Source of the DNA: Charina bottae
Lineage: Eukaryota; Chordata; Lepidosauria; Squamata; Charinaidae
DNA length: 64,000 nt
Assembly: GCA_023362775.1 (NCBI GenBank)
Contig: JALMGJ010000016.1
Span: 5,507,001-5,571,000, forward strand
Direction: 5' to 3'
Every line of letters starts with the position of its first letter. The stretch's first letter is position 1. The notes beneath the pieces were generated by a model. It was not told the origin of the DNA and did not search any database. It saw only the letters and a list, made by a program, of their open reading frames with translations. Made by a program: the position numbers and the translations under genes. Positions 11,210 to 22,907 of the stretch are shown here, piece by piece.

Positions 11210-12487
11210 GCGCAGGAGCGGCTGCAGGGGCAATGTGTGTGCGTGAGAGTCAGCTCCGGGGGTTGCGGGGAGAGGGAGGCTGTGTTTCCCCCCTTTGGGT
11301 TGCAAACGGCCTTGCATGCGGGCCTGATCAAAGCCAAAACGCTTTTTTTTTTTTGAAACACGGCGCAGGAGTGGCTGCAGGGGCAACGTGTGTGTGTGAG
11401 AGTCAGCTCCGGGGGTTGCGGGGAGGGGGAGGCTGTGTTTCCCCCCTTTGGGTTGCAAACGGCCTTGCATGTGGGCCTGATCCATGTTGCTGCCATCATT
11501 TTAAAAAACAAATGGCACTTGTGGGGGGGGAAGGCATCTTGTATTAATCTTAGGGGGGGGAAGAAGGCAAAGGCGAGAGAGCAATAGGCGCATGGAAGTT
11601 TTGAAGAGAGAGTGACCAATTCTTGAACGTGAAAGGTCCACGTTGGAAGATGGAGATCCACAGGGGTGGCTGTCAAGACAGGAATTCAGACCTAGAAATC
11701 CTATGTTGGGCTCGGGGCCAGCGAGGAGGAGGGAGAACGAAGAGGAGACAGAAGGGGAAACGGAGAAGGAATTTTTAGGAAAAGGGAAAAGAGAGAAACG
11801 CGGAAACGCAGCCCAGGACGCGGTGCGTGAGAGTCAGCTCCAGGGGTTGCGGGGAGGGGGAGGCTGTATTTCCCCCCTTTGGGTTGCAAACAGCCTTGCA
11901 TGCGGGCCTGATCAAAGCCAAAACACTTTTTTTTTTTGAAACATGGCGCAGGAGCGGCTGCAGGGGCAATGTGTGTGCGTGAGAGTCAGCTCCGGGGGTT
12001 GCGGGGAGGGGGAGGCTGTGTTTCCCCCCTTTGGGTTGCAAACGGCCTTGCATGTGGGCCTGATCCATGTTGCTGCCATCATTTTAAAAAACAAATGGCA
12101 CTTGTGGGGGGGGGAAGGCATCTTGTATTAATTTTAGGGGGGGAAAGAAGGCAAAGGCGAGAGAGCAATAGGAGCATGGAAGTTTTGAAGAGAGAGTGAT
12201 CAATTCTTGAACGTGAAAGGTCCACATTGGAAGATGGAGATCCACAGGGGTGGTTGTCAAGACAGGAATTCAGACCTAGAAATCCTATGTTGGGCTCGGG
12301 GCCAGCGAGGAGGAGGGAGAAGGAAGAGGAGACAGAAGGGGAAACGGAGAAGGAATTTTTAGGAAAAGGGAAAAGAGAGAAATGCAGAAACGAGGCCCAG
12401 GACGCGGCGCGTGAGAGTCAGCTCCGGGTATTGCGGGGAGGGGGAGGCTGTGTTTCCCCCCTTTGGGTTGCAAACGGCCTTGCATGT
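11210..12487 (-). repeat. left arm of the array: 150-bp modules in reverse orientation and a duplicated spacer
   Basis: Modules (GCTGCAGGGGCAA ... GGGTTGCAAACGGCCTTGC ... oligo-T) occur near 11210, 11360, 11815, 11944 and 12408, some partial. Between them a spacer of about 340 bp, including CCATGTTGCTGCCATC, occurs twice (about 11480-11815 and 12062-12408), giving a higher-order repeat of about 590 bp. The module contains an oligo-T tract of variable length. Confidence 0.85.
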
Positions 12488-13242
12488 AAGGCCGTTTGCA
12501 ACCCAAAGGGGGGAAACACAGCCTCCCCCTCCCCGCAACCCCCGGAGCTGCTCTCACGCACACACGTTGCCCCTGCAGCCGCTCCTGCGCCGCGTTTAAA
12601 AAAAAAAAGCGTTTTGGCTTTGGTCAGGCCCGCATGCAAGGCCGTTTGCAACCCAAAGGGGGGAAACACAGCCTCCCCCTCCCCGCAACCCCCGGAGCTG
12701 ACTCTCACACACACACGTTGCCCCTGCAGCCGCTCCTGCGCCGCGTTTAAAAAAAAAAAGCGTTTTGGCTTTGGTCAGGCCCGCATGCAAGGCCGTTTGC
12801 AACCCAAAGGGGGGAAACACAGCCTCCCCCTCCCCGCAACCCCCGGAGCTGCTCTCACGCACACACGTTGCCCCTGCAGCCGCTCCTGCGCCGCGTTTAA
12901 AAAAAAAAAGCGTTTTGGCTTTGGTCAGGCCCGCATGCAAGGCCGTTTGCAACCCAAAGGGGGGAAACACAGCCTCCCCCTCCCCACAACCCCCGGAGCT
13001 GACTCTCACACACACACGTTGCCCCTGCAGCCGCTCCTGCGCTGCGTTTCAAAAAAAAAAGCGTTTTGGCTTTGGTCAGGCCCGCATGCAAGGCCGTTTG
13101 CAACCCAAAGGGGGGAAACACAGCCTCCCCCTCCCCGCAACCCCCGGAGCTGACTCTCACGCACACACATTACCCCTGCAGCCGCTCCTGCGCTGCGTTT
13201 CAAAAAAAAAAAAGCGTTTTGGCTTTGGTCAGGCCCGCATGC
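12488..13242 (+). repeat. right arm of the array: five tandem 150-bp modules in forward orientation
   Basis: The start AAGGCCGTTTGCAACCC recurs at 12488, 12638, 12789, 12939 and 13090, with a diverged sixth start at 13243, giving periods of 150-153 bp. Each module contains an A10-A12 tract followed by GCGTTTTGGCTTTGGTCAGG. The modules are nearly identical, which suggests recent amplification or gene conversion. At 12470-12500 the arrays meet head to head: CGGCCTTGCATG on the left runs into TAAGGCCGTTTGCA on the right, forming a palindromic junction. Confidence 0.93.
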
Positions 13243-13284
13243 AAGGTCATTTGCAACCCAAAGGCTGGCTGCACCCCCTCCCTC

Positions 13285-13455
13285 CATGAGCCCCCCGCCC
13301 CCTTCCACGCGATTGGCTCCCGCCTGCAATCCCCGCCCCCTTCCACACGATTGGCTCCCACCTGCAAACCCCGCCCCCTTCCACGCGATTGGCTCCCACC
13401 CGCAAACCCCACCCCCTTCCATGCGATTGGCCCCCGCCCGCAAACCCCGCCCCCT
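13285..13455 (+). repeat. about 35-bp minisatellite
   Basis: Four to five tandem units of about 35 bp contain CGCCCCCTTCCACGCGATT followed by GGCTCCCRCCYGCAA, with single-base variation. A single related unit is at about 11090-11130 in the same element, and diverged units occur in a different hAT-type element at about 45383-45480. Confidence 0.85.
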
Positions 13456-13536
13456 GGCTCTCGAGCACTTCAAAATGTGCACGAGCATGTCAAAATGGCT
13501 CCCAGCAAAAAAAGTTTGCTGACCCCTGTGTTAGGA

Positions 13537-15810
13537 GATTCACAGTTATGTTAAAAGCTCACAAATATTTCAGGAAAGTGAGGTGAGAAAATTCATATCC
13601 TGTATTTCAAATTTATATTCTATGGCTGTGGAAAATCACTGTATTAAATTTCACCACCTAACAGCCCATCTTCAGCCCAATTGCCAAACTATTTGATAGT
13701 ATGAATAAGGTTGTCATGGAATGTTAAGCAATCCACCTTTCACTTTGGTTGAAGTATCTTGTTATATACGGTGATTAGCAGCTTCATGAAGCCCCTCATC
13801 TGATCACTGAAGGGAAGGCTTCATGTTGGTTGACTGCCTCTCAGTAAGTTGTGGCAGGCAAGAGACATACTGTAATATCTAATAGACTAAAGTAACACCT
13901 TTGAGCTTCTGATAAAGTGTCCAGATAGAAAAAAGGAGGGATTATTAAATTTTAATAGGTGAACAGATGGGGAAAAATTGTCATACAAACCACATCTGCT
14001 GAAATTCCATCTCCAAAACAATTATTAAGAGTGAAAGAACCCCCTCTTCTTGTGCATCTGGCCATCTTAGCCTTTGGAAGAAAATTAATCTAGCACAAAA
14101 AAGAACCATTGGTGTATGTTGTTTTGTTCTTAGTAGCAGATTCTTGTTTTAAATCACAGCACATGAACAGAGTGTTTTGAACACTACTTGATTTAGAAAT
14201 AAAACAAATTTATTTCATTTAGAAGTAAAACAAGTTTAACCGATTAAAAAAAAGAGTCTTTAAAATGCAACAAAGAATATTGGGACAGACCTGTTGCAGA
14301 AGAACAGCTTAGTATACTAATAATAATTTCCAATCAAATAGAAAAAAAATATTTTGCAGTATATGTATTTAGTTTGCTTTGCTGTATCTCTAGATGTATG
14401 TACTTCCCAGAGAAAAGAAAGAATATATAAATGTGGAGGAATTATCTCATGACGTTTTTCACTAGACCTTTACTGAAGTGCTGGCACTTCTGATGTAGTC
14501 ACCTGGAGAGAGGATTATACAGTGAAAAATAGAATATTCCCATACATTCCCCAGCCACCTCTTCACTTGATCCTTATAAGCCATTTATGAGAATTTGGCC
14601 AAATTGATTTTCTCTGAAGATATGTTTTTGCCTATTGTGCAACTGATACAGGAACATGAGTCCCATATGCCTGTTAATATAACTCTTACCTAAAGGTGTT
14701 AACAGAAGCTCACGTGATTGATTTGACATAATGAAAATCTTTTCTGCTGATCAGAAACGTGTAGTTAGATCATCGTAAAGTGAGGGTTTCTCTGTCTTTA
14801 ACTCAGCAGCCCTCAAAAAAATACAGCCATTGTACTTCTATGGAACTAAACTCTGTTCCTATCTAGTAGTTGTCCAGATTTATACAGGCCAGAACCAGTA
14901 GCCCTACACTTTACATCCTGTTTTCTCTTGCCTTAAAAAAAAAACCCACCACAAGACAGAAACATCATTCTCTTGTTTTTGTGTGATAACAAGCAGGATA
15001 AAAAGGATGAGCAAAAGGAGCTAGCAGGCTAGGAGCGGTGGCAACTGCATGCTCTGTAAATGTCTCTGAAATTTTAAAGGAGTAGGCAGCCGCTCGCTCT
15101 GCATGATCTTTTTTTTTCCTCCCCTCCCCTCTTTTTCCCTTTTACTTTTTTTTCCTCCCCTTTTTCAAGAGCAGAAACTGATTCTTCAAAACAAGACTTG
15201 CAGTAAATTGTGAAAAACATATGAAGGTGCCCCTGCTGTGGTACTTCAGTCAATGCTGAGATAATTAGAGACAGTATGAGCAAAAGCAACCTCTAGAAGG
15301 TGAAAGGATTGTAGCATTTAAGCTACTCTTTTAAAAGGCCCAATGTTCATTAACTACTTCTGGACTTCTTCCATGGTCCTTCCAGGTGTTTTGTTCTAAC
15401 ATATCCCTAAAATATTGACCACACAGATCAAAGGAAGTTTAGTGTACTCACTTTGTTCTGAATTCCCATCTCAAAGTTCAGATGCTATCTTTGAAACTCA
15501 GTAACAGCTGAGCATAGCTCTGGAAATTAAAATGGAAACCCCAAGAGGAATGGCTCTTGGGAGATTTCCAATACCTTGCATTATTCTTTCTTTATCCATT
15601 TCTTTCTTTGTACAGTTGAAAATAATAACATACGCTGTCCCTGCTTTTATTATCAGTGTTTTAAAGGGCTTGGAGAATCTAAGATGAATTCAACCTTATT
15701 AAATGTAAACAGCATAAGGGAAAAAGGAAAGTTCCTGAAAAAAAATAGATTAAAAAAAAAACAGTTGGATGTTGTTGTTTGAAGTGAGATGGATCAGAAA
15801 GCACTTTGAG
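13537..15810. other. unassigned AT-rich sequence
   Basis: No gene or repeat recognised. The minus-strand frame at 15074-15289 and other short frames carry no known motif. Oligo-T and oligo-A tracts occur near 15110-15160 and 14936-14945. Confidence 0.5.
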
Positions 15811-15812
15811 AG

Positions 15813-16051
15813 AGCCAGTTTGGTCTAGTGGTTAAGGCAACAGGGCTAGAAACCCAGAGACTGAGAGTTCTAGTCCCACCTTAGGCATGAAAGCCGGCTG
15901 GGTGACCTTGGGCAGGTCACTCTCTCTCAGCCCAACTCACCTCACAGGGTTGTTGTGGGGAAAAGAGGAGGAGGAAGGAGTATGAGGTATGTTCGCCACC
16001 TTAAGTTATTTATAAAAATAATAAAGGCGGGATAGGAAACAAACAAACAAA
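15813..16051 (+). repeat. tRNA-derived SINE, Sauria type
   Basis: The head carries polymerase III promoter boxes: A box TGGTCTAGTGGTTAAGG at 15821-15837 and B box GAGTTCTAGTCCC at 15865-15877. The body (GCTGGGTGACCTTGGGC, then TCACAGGGTTGTTG) and the tail (AATAATAAAGGCGGGA followed by AAAC repeats) match what I know of squamate Sauria SINEs. It does not fold as a functional tRNA gene and is a retroposon. Confidence 0.88.
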
Positions 16052-16059
16052 CTTCGGGA

Positions 16060-16450
16060 ATCTTTTATTTATCTATTGCACATATACATATTTAAGTTCT
16101 TAATTGTAGCTCTGGCTCTATTTTGTTGTAACCTTTTTCTTTTATATTTAATGCTTCTTTTATTATTTTATTTTATAATTTCATTTTATTTTTTTAATGT
16201 TATTATATTTTATCATATTTGATTGCATTCTTATGTTATAACCTGTGGTTACAACAATAAACTTTACTAGTACTACTAAACATATACATAAATTTGACGT
16301 TCAGAGATGTTTCAGTGTCTCATCTAGACAAATCTACAGAACAAGGCTTGTCTACTGCACTGTACTTTTTCCAAATTCTTCTTGACTTGACCCACTTACT
16401 GAACACAGGGGAGGACAGAAGATGGCATTCTGGTGATGAAGGTTGCAACT
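16060..16450. other. AT-rich sequence, possible LINE tail
   Basis: Very AT-rich. At 16235-16275 it reads ACCTGTGGTTACAACAATAAA followed by an ACT-repeat stretch, which looks like a retroposon 3' end with a simple-repeat tail, but I cannot assign a family. Confidence 0.35.
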
Positions 16451-16458
16451 CTATAAAC

Positions 16459-16840
16459 CAGAGCTTTCCAAACTGTGTGTCGTGACAAGTTAGTGTGTCG
16501 GCTGCAGTGTCTGGGTGTGTCGTGGCTCCTGCTGCCTCCGAGCCCTGTCAGGATTCCACACAGGTCCTAGTGCCTGCCTTGTGCCTGGCTGCCTCCAAAC
16601 CTGCCCTGCCAGGATTCCGCGCAGGTCCTAGTGCCTGCCTTGTGCCTTCCTGCCTCCAAACCTGCTGTGATTCCGCACAGGTCTTAGTGCCTGCCTTGTG
16701 CCCTGCTGTAAGAGTGTGTTGCGAAATGATGCCCTGCTGTAAGAGTGTGTCACAAAATGATGCCCTGCTGTAAGAGTGTGTCGCGAAATGATGCATGTCT
16801 AAAAAGTGTGTCACCAACATGAAAAGTTTGGAAAGCTCTG
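16459..16840. mobile_element. hAT-type non-autonomous element with tandem-repeat core (copy 2 of 3)
   Basis: Same terminal repeats as copy 1 (CAGAGCTTTCCAAA and TTTGGAAAGCTCTG), with a perfect 8-bp duplication CTATAAAC (16451-16458 and 16841-16848). The core differs from the other two copies: about 16550-16705 holds three units of a 60-bp repeat containing GTCCTAGTGCCTGCC, and about 16700-16800 holds three units of a 31-bp repeat containing TGTAAGAGTGTGT. No transposase. Confidence 0.92.
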
Positions 16841-16954
16841 CTATAAACCATTACAATTAGTGTGAAAGTTTGCTCTTGTTTGAGTTCTTTCCTGTTCTTC
16901 AAGAATAGGTCTTTCTCGTCTGGGCTGCAAAAATTCAGGTGACCATTTGCTAGA

Positions 16955-17285
16955 AGCAAAGAATTTGAACTTTCTGCAACTCTTTGGAATATCTTACCCC
17001 CGGAGCTGAGGCTGGTTTCCTCGCTCCCGACCTTCCGGAAAGGCTTAAAGACCTGGTTCTGCCACCTTGCCTGGGAGGGAAATGCCAACAGTTCCTCTTG
17101 GGGATGGCTGGTCCCATAAAGCCTCCCAGTACTCCATTTTTAACATCTTTTATACTTGGATTCTATATTATTTATTTATTGTAATTTTATATTTATCTTT
17201 TTAAATTATGTTTTATTGTGAACCGCCCAGGGTCCCCGATAGGGGAGATGGGCGGTAATGTAAATTTAATAAAATAAAAATAAAT
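16955..17285 (+). repeat. L2-like LINE 3' end with remnant of ORF2 C-terminus
   Basis: From about 16973 one frame reads LWNILPPELRLVSSLPTFRK, the familiar C-terminal block of L2/CR1-group ORF2 proteins, continuing to about 17100. The 3' UTR ends with the inverted repeat ACCGCCCAGGGTCCCC / GGGGAGATGGGCGGT and an AAATAAAAT tail at 17215-17288. This identifies the tail family seen at five other places in the window. Confidence 0.8.
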
Positions 17286-17289
17286 AAAA

Positions 17290-18801
17290 TAAACTCTTTG
17301 TTGCCATATAATGGTCATCTGGATGTCTGCAGCTCAGATACTGTAGTCAAGCTACACTGAAAAAATCAAACAGAACAAATTTTAATGACTTGGGGCATTA
17401 AAGTTCTAAGTAGATGGGGGGGGGGAGGGGGGTAAACTTTCCCCAGTGTCCTCTCCACATCGTATTTTTAAAATGCCACAGCAAGTTGAAGCAATGTAGA
17501 TATATCTCTGAGATTTGCAAGAAATAAAAAAGCACTAGTATCAGATCTGTTGATACAGTATCTATGCTTGACCCCATGGTGATAATGCAAAGCTGAATGA
17601 TAAGATGGCTGTTGTATTTTGATCTGATCATTCCCAATAACAACAAGGCAGGTGGCAGGCAGTTTTTGTATGGCCAAAATAATGGCAGATGGTCTGGCAT
17701 TAATAAAAATAGAGATCAGCAGTAAACTATCCAAGGCTCAAGCGTGAGTACCTTATCCATATATGAGGCTAATGGAAAGTCTTCAGTCCTATTGAGCAAA
17801 ACTACCATGGGACAAAATGGCAAGAAACATGCTGAACCATTCCTTACCTGTCCACATTAGCTGCTGAGTCTCAGCTGAGTTCCTGAAATTGTGCCACCTA
17901 TCTTTTCTTGGCAGGGTCCCCTCCTTCTTTATCCCCTTGGAGTAGTCAACAAGGAAGCAAGGGTGATCAGCAATCCTTTACCCTGATACTTCAGGATGGT
18001 TATTGGGATATGCTAATCCCAATAATAATCTCTGTGGTGAATCAGTTGCAAGCAAGAATAATGGTAATCAGCTGAATAACAAAAAGGAAAGCAACATTAG
18101 CAAAGCATTAAAGAAAAGTTGAAAAAAATGAAGCATCCACAGCCAACTGAATTTTTTTAAAAAAATGTTAGTCAGTCTGTACTGGTTTATTCCAATGTGT
18201 GATCCCAGCCACTTGGTTTTTAAAGCACGATTTATTGTTTATTGCAGTATATGAAGTAGATTCCTCTCAAGTGTCATTCAAGGGTGGAACATCAAGTGAA
18301 CTAAACCATGGCTAAGTGAGAAGGTGAATGGTTGATTGAAAGATGAAATAGAAGCTTTGTTTGTTGGTTTGCTAAGTTGAACATTTTCTTGGGAAGGTAA
18401 CCTTGAATAAATGTCAATCCATTGTTATTAATTGTGTGTGTTGGGCTAATTATTTTTCTTGTGTTATTGGTTGTCCTTAGCTCACCAGGTAGGTTCTATT
18501 ACTATCAAAAATCTTGCATTGAAACCAAGCATGGCCCCCACAATTTAGGGCACAGCATACTTCTCAAGTGTCATAACTACTATTTTCTCTTTTGGTCCAG
18601 GCAGCTGCCAAAGGACTGAAATTGCGCTTTGCTCCAACAAGCAGCCCTGTTCGTCCTGGTTAGATTCTATATCAAAACTGAAAACACCAGACATTAAGAG
18701 CCTCATACTAATGAAATACATTCCTTTAGGCACAGCTTTACATACACAGGTCTATATTTACCTGCAAGTTGGATGCTTTATGGCTTGACAATTTCCATCC
18801 A
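17290..18801. other. unassigned sequence
   Basis: No gene or transposon recognised. A G-run lies at 17417-17432. Open frames of 60-100 codons have no recognisable domain. Confidence 0.5.
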
Positions 18802-18809
18802 TTTTGGAT

Positions 18810-19124
18810 TAGGCTGACCATACATCCCATTTTGAACGGGACAGTCCCGTTTTTTAAACAATTCCCGACTGTCCCGTCATTTTAATAAAAATGTCCATTT
18901 TGTCCCATTCTCAATGAGAGAGCGCCCACCCACCCCTTTTGCCGGGACGCCACAGGGAAAGCGCTGCCGGCGAGGCTGTTAGACGGAGTGCGTACATGCG
19001 TGCGCATGCATGTGTGTGCATGTGCGTGTGCACGCACACACGCATGCACACATGCGCACTTTGTCCGGTGAGCTGTGGGTAAGTTAGGGTCCTGTTTTCG
19101 TCTCAAGGAAATATGGTCAGCCTA
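18810..19124. mobile_element. hAT-type MITE, 315 bp, TAGGCTGACCATA ends
   Basis: The inverted ends TAGGCTGACCATA and TATGGTCAGCCTA are flanked by the exact 8-bp duplication TTTTGGAT (18802-18809 and 19125-19132). A subterminal inverted motif (GGGACAGTCCCG near 18838 and GACTGTCCCGTC near 18868) and an alternating purine-pyrimidine TGCGCATGCATGTG tract (about 18990-19060, potential Z-DNA) lie inside. No coding capacity. Confidence 0.9.
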
Positions 19125-19132
19125 TTTTGGAT

Positions 19133-22100
19133 GTATGGAAGCACAATATGAATAATCCCTCCTGAGGAAATTATGGCAGGGACATAACTCATAAATAGAG
19201 TTTCATAAATATGATTCAAGGAATAAATGTTATCTGGAGCTTAGAAAGAGCAGCTATAGTGGTTATGAGATTGAGCTAATTGCAAATCAAGAAGTTCAAA
19301 TTTCACCTCTGCAATGAACTCACTTGGCAGCCTCAAGTCAGCTTTATTGCTGTCAGCCTCAGTTCCTGTGATTTGGTTCATACATTACACTGACCCATAA
19401 TGTTTTGATTCAAGAGAGGCCAGAACATTTTATTATGGGAGTTGTAGTCCCATCATGTGATGGACAGCAGGCAAAGGAAGGTCCCTCAAATTTCCTGTTG
19501 CTGCCGCCTTAAAACCTCCTTTTGGCTCTTAGTAAATATCAGGAAGCCAAGATTTTCATTTCAAGCTTTTAAAACTCTTTCAAAACTTTTAAAAAAAACT
19601 ATACTGTTTATCTCTGAAACCTATTGATATAATATACATCTCTAGCTGCTCGCTCAGATAAGGAAGCAAAAGCAGAAGGATCTGATATGTCCACAGTATA
19701 GATTCAGGTCCTTAGGGCTTTAAACTCTGAATTCACACTTTTCGATTAGCATGGCCTCAGTTTCACCTGCTAGATCATATTTGGCTTTTTTTCATGTTCA
19801 AATTTAAAAAAACTAATTTTGTTTCTTTATTTGTTGTCTATAGCTATTTGTATAGTTCTCCCTTCTCACCCACCAGGAGTTTTGCAGCTACAGGATTTTT
19901 AAAATCTAAATAACTAAAGGAAAAAAAAATCCAAGCATGATCAGTTATGGAATAAATAGACCATTTACATTAGCAAACGAAGAAACTTGAAAAGTTATAG
20001 CACCACTGGGTACTGTTGTGCTGTGACCTTGCTTTTAATGATCCCATTTTCAGCCTACTTTATTTCTGCAGCTCTGAGTAGTTGTTTTAAATGGAAACTA
20101 AATGAAATCAGTTTTTTTCTACTTCTTCTTTCCAGAGCTGTAATAGCATCCATTGTGGAGATCTTCATTCTGCTCTACGATCAAGGCCCGAGAGAATTTC
20201 TCTTTTCCATCATCTTAACTGATAAGCATTCTCCATGTGGATTGTTATCATACCCACTTCAAATGAATGGTAACAGTTTCTATATCCCAATATATCACAT
20301 GCTTATGCAAGCACCAATTTGGGATGGGTTTATTCTGAGGTGCTAATAAACAGCACAAGAGATCTGGAGCAAATGCACTCTGATAAGGTTAGGTCATAAG
20401 GACAGCTCCACTAAATTTGATTTGTAAAAAATGGGCAAGGACAAGCAAAAACAGAGACTAGTGAACTCTGCAGCATGATTGTTTGGGGTTTCACTAGCAA
20501 GGACAGAGGTAGTAGAAGAAAGTCCCTTGGAGCTAGGAAAAGCAACGAGGGGTATATTCCACATTGGACAGTTCAAAGAAGATGTGAAGAGGCAGCATCT
20601 ATGGACAAAATCAATATGAACCAATCTCAATATAGTTGAGATAACTATAGTTTCCAAATGTTGATGTGATAGGAAACTGGCAATTGAAGACCGCCCTGGC
20701 TTAATGGCATTGCAATTTGGAAAGAGGAAAGGGGTTATGCGTTCCAGTGTATTGGCTTAAGCAGATCTATGATCATCCAAATGTAGCTGAACGCTAAGAG
20801 ACTTCAAGAAAAGAAGTCTTCACCAGAGAAGGTCAGCCAGCAGTACATTTGTCAGGAAGAGACAGTGTGGTACCTGTGGGTATCTATGTTCCTGTAGATG
20901 CCTGTCTTGATGCTACCAGACTCAATTGTTTTTCTAAATGTTTCTTTAAAAAAATTAAATGGGATGGTCTAGTATACTATGTATTTGCAGAAATGCCACC
21001 CCACACCCCCAGGGCTGCTTAGGATAGTAGACAGTATCCTGGAAGACTAGTTCAATTTGTGTTTTGTAATTGGCCATGTCCAGTCTTGTGTACAAGCAAG
21101 TTTCCTATAGCAGTGATTTTGTGAGGGTGTCTGCCACATGTTCTCAAAATTCAAAATGTGATCTCAGCCCCAAAAGGTTGCCTACCCATAACATATATAT
21201 TCCAGCAATGAATTTCTCCAAGAATAGGCATTTGACTTGTGCTACATTATTAACTCAACACACTACCATTAGCATATTTTTACTCACTAAAATGATGATC
21301 CTATCCATGTACTTAAGAATTTAAAACTGAAGTTCTTTCAATTTTATTTACAAATTTTGTTTTGAATAATCAGGACAAGATGAAAAACCAGAGTAATATT
21401 AAAAATATATGTTTAATTTTCCTATTGTCTCTTACATGGATGCACTAAAAAAAAGGTTTTACCTCCCAGTTTGGTGACAACAAGATTTTGTGAATCTCAC
21501 CTGGCATTCTGTGTTTTTTTTTATTCCATTTGTGAAAGACATATACTTCGATATATAAGTTTGAATTAGTGTAAAAAGCTATAACAATGCAAGTAGATTT
21601 TTTTTGCCTCTTTTGATTCTCTTGCTATATCTCTAGGGTTCCTGTATTCTGCTTCTTGTCAAAGCATTCAATTTTATTGTGATGTTAACTAAATTCTTTC
21701 TATAGCTCTGTGGAAAAGAAACTGAACAATCTGGCAAGTTGCAAGACCAGCAAGGAAACATTAGCAGTTTCTAAATTAGAGCCTTTGGAAATACGTCATT
21801 GCTGTAAAGACAATTTCTAAGTGAAAAATACACATTAATAAAGCAATACATAATGGGCTTAATTCAAGGGGGAGATGCCGTTTTTAAATTTATTTATTCC
21901 ATGGAAACTCTTTCTTGTGTTTGTAGTTGAAAAGATTATGAGACTAATAACCATGATGGAATAATTTATTCTTTGTGGTTTTAAGTAATTTATGATCTCT
22001 GAAGAATTAAGAACACTGTTGGAGCAAGCCAGCTCAGGTAACACCCTGCAAAGCATTTATGAAATCCAGTACAGTACCTCTAGCTCTAGTGAGGTTTCAT

Positions 22101-22394
22101 TGTGTCTGGTGATGATGACAATGGTGGTTAAGTGCTAGCAAAATAGAGTGAGGATAAAGACATTCAACCATAAATACAGTTAATGGAGAACAGTAGGAGA
22201 ACTGTGTATTAAAACAGCTCTGTGATTAACAAAGAAATGTCAAGCATGCCAATGAAGCAGCTTTAAAGGTGAAAAGGTAGCTAGTTCAAGGACTTGTTCC
22301 TATATTAACTAGTACATGTTTTTGCCAGAAGCTGTCTTTTGCTGGGAGTGTGTGGTATATACATTCAACCAATGAACCAACCATCAATGTCATG
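19133..22394. other. unassigned sequence
   Basis: No recognised gene or transposon. The longest open frame (119 codons, 19987-20346) is hydrophobic with no family I know and is probably chance. One motif is noted separately at 19434-19449. Confidence 0.45.
19434..19449 (-). promoter_or_regulatory. ACTACAACTCCC-type motif
   Basis: The minus strand reads ACTACAACTCCCATAA, resembling the core of ZNF143/Staf-bound sites common at vertebrate promoters and also spread by repeats. There is no CpG-rich context, so a working promoter is unlikely. Confidence 0.3.
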
Positions 22395-22408
22395 GTGAAC
22401 AAATCGTA

Positions 22409-22774
22409 ATGGATTGTAACACAGCAGCAACATTTTCACAGTTGTATTTTCCATGGTGTGACAACCATAGAGTTGTCACAGGACCAGAGTCAGCAGTTTA
22501 TCTTCATCTAAAGGAAAAAGGACACTCATTTGAGGACATTAATGTTAACATTTTAGACAGAGAAGATAGGTGGTTTGAGAGAGGGGTCAAGGAATCAATT
22601 TATGCCAACTTGGAAAATCCTTCCTTAAATAGAGGTGGGGGCCTCAGGCACAACCTTTCCCCAATTTTCCTTCCTGCTTTGTCTTCTGTGCCTAGGAAGA
22701 TTAAGACCATTTCGCAAGCTCAACAGCAGCATGGTAATCTTAACGATCCTCCTTTAGATGATAAAGGGACTTAG
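22409..22774 (+). pseudogene. Penelope-like element C-terminal domain, partial
   Basis: The 121-codon open frame contains SAVYLHLKEKGHSFED, then REDRWFERGVKESIY, then SLNRGGGLRHNLSP. In vertebrate Penelope-like elements this follows the GIY-YIG endonuclease motif and belongs to the endonuclease domain that cuts the target DNA. The GIY-YIG motif itself and the reverse transcriptase are missing upstream, so the copy is inactive. The ATG at 22409 is not the natural start. The last 25 or so residues may be 3' UTR read-through. Confidence 0.85.
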
Positions 22775-22873
22775 AAATAACATCTCAAAAATAACCATGA
22801 CCTAGCCCCAGGTGCAAGGTCACGCAGCCACCTAGAAACATATTTAAGGATTCCCTTACTAACTTTGTTCAGA

Positions 22874-22907
22874 CTGAAGAAGCTCCTTGGATAAGGAGTG
22901 AAACGTT
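22874..22907 (+). ncRNA. hammerhead-ribozyme-like core (Penelope family A)
   Basis: The conserved core CTGAAGA (22874-22880) matches CUGANGA; the seventh core position tolerates any base. A stem II follows (CTCCTT pairing with AAGGAG across a GGAT loop), then GAAAC (22900-22904) and GTTT. A stem I is possible between TCAG before the core and CTGA after it. Penelope-like elements are known to carry hammerhead motifs. Activity cannot be judged from sequence. Confidence 0.7.

Larger units (their letters stand above)
11009..13528. mobile_element. hAT-type non-autonomous element with an internal inverted-repeat array
   Basis: The 2520-bp insertion is flanked by the perfect 8-bp duplication TGTTAGGA (11001-11008 and 13529-13536). 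The ends CAAGGGTCGGAAA and TTTGCTGACCCCTG form an imperfect inverted repeat of the CAGGGGTC type seen in hAT elements. The interior is very GC-rich and is built from copies of a 150-bp module, in one orientation on the left and the opposite orientation on the right. It also holds a duplicated longer spacer and a 35-bp minisatellite. No transposase is present. The many open frames inside are by-products of the repeated, stop-poor sequence. Confidence 0.88.

Noticed and set aside
11003..13554. Many open frames (up to 308 codons at 12227-13153) with repeated ACKAVCNPKGGN-like segments
   Set aside because: All are translations of the 150-bp module array in several frames and both strands. The repeating peptide is a consequence of the DNA repeat, with no start context or domain.
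19987..20346. 119-codon hydrophobic open frame as a possible receptor or membrane protein exon
   Set aside because: No family motif, no splice context that I can support, and no GC or codon signal different from its AT-rich surroundings.
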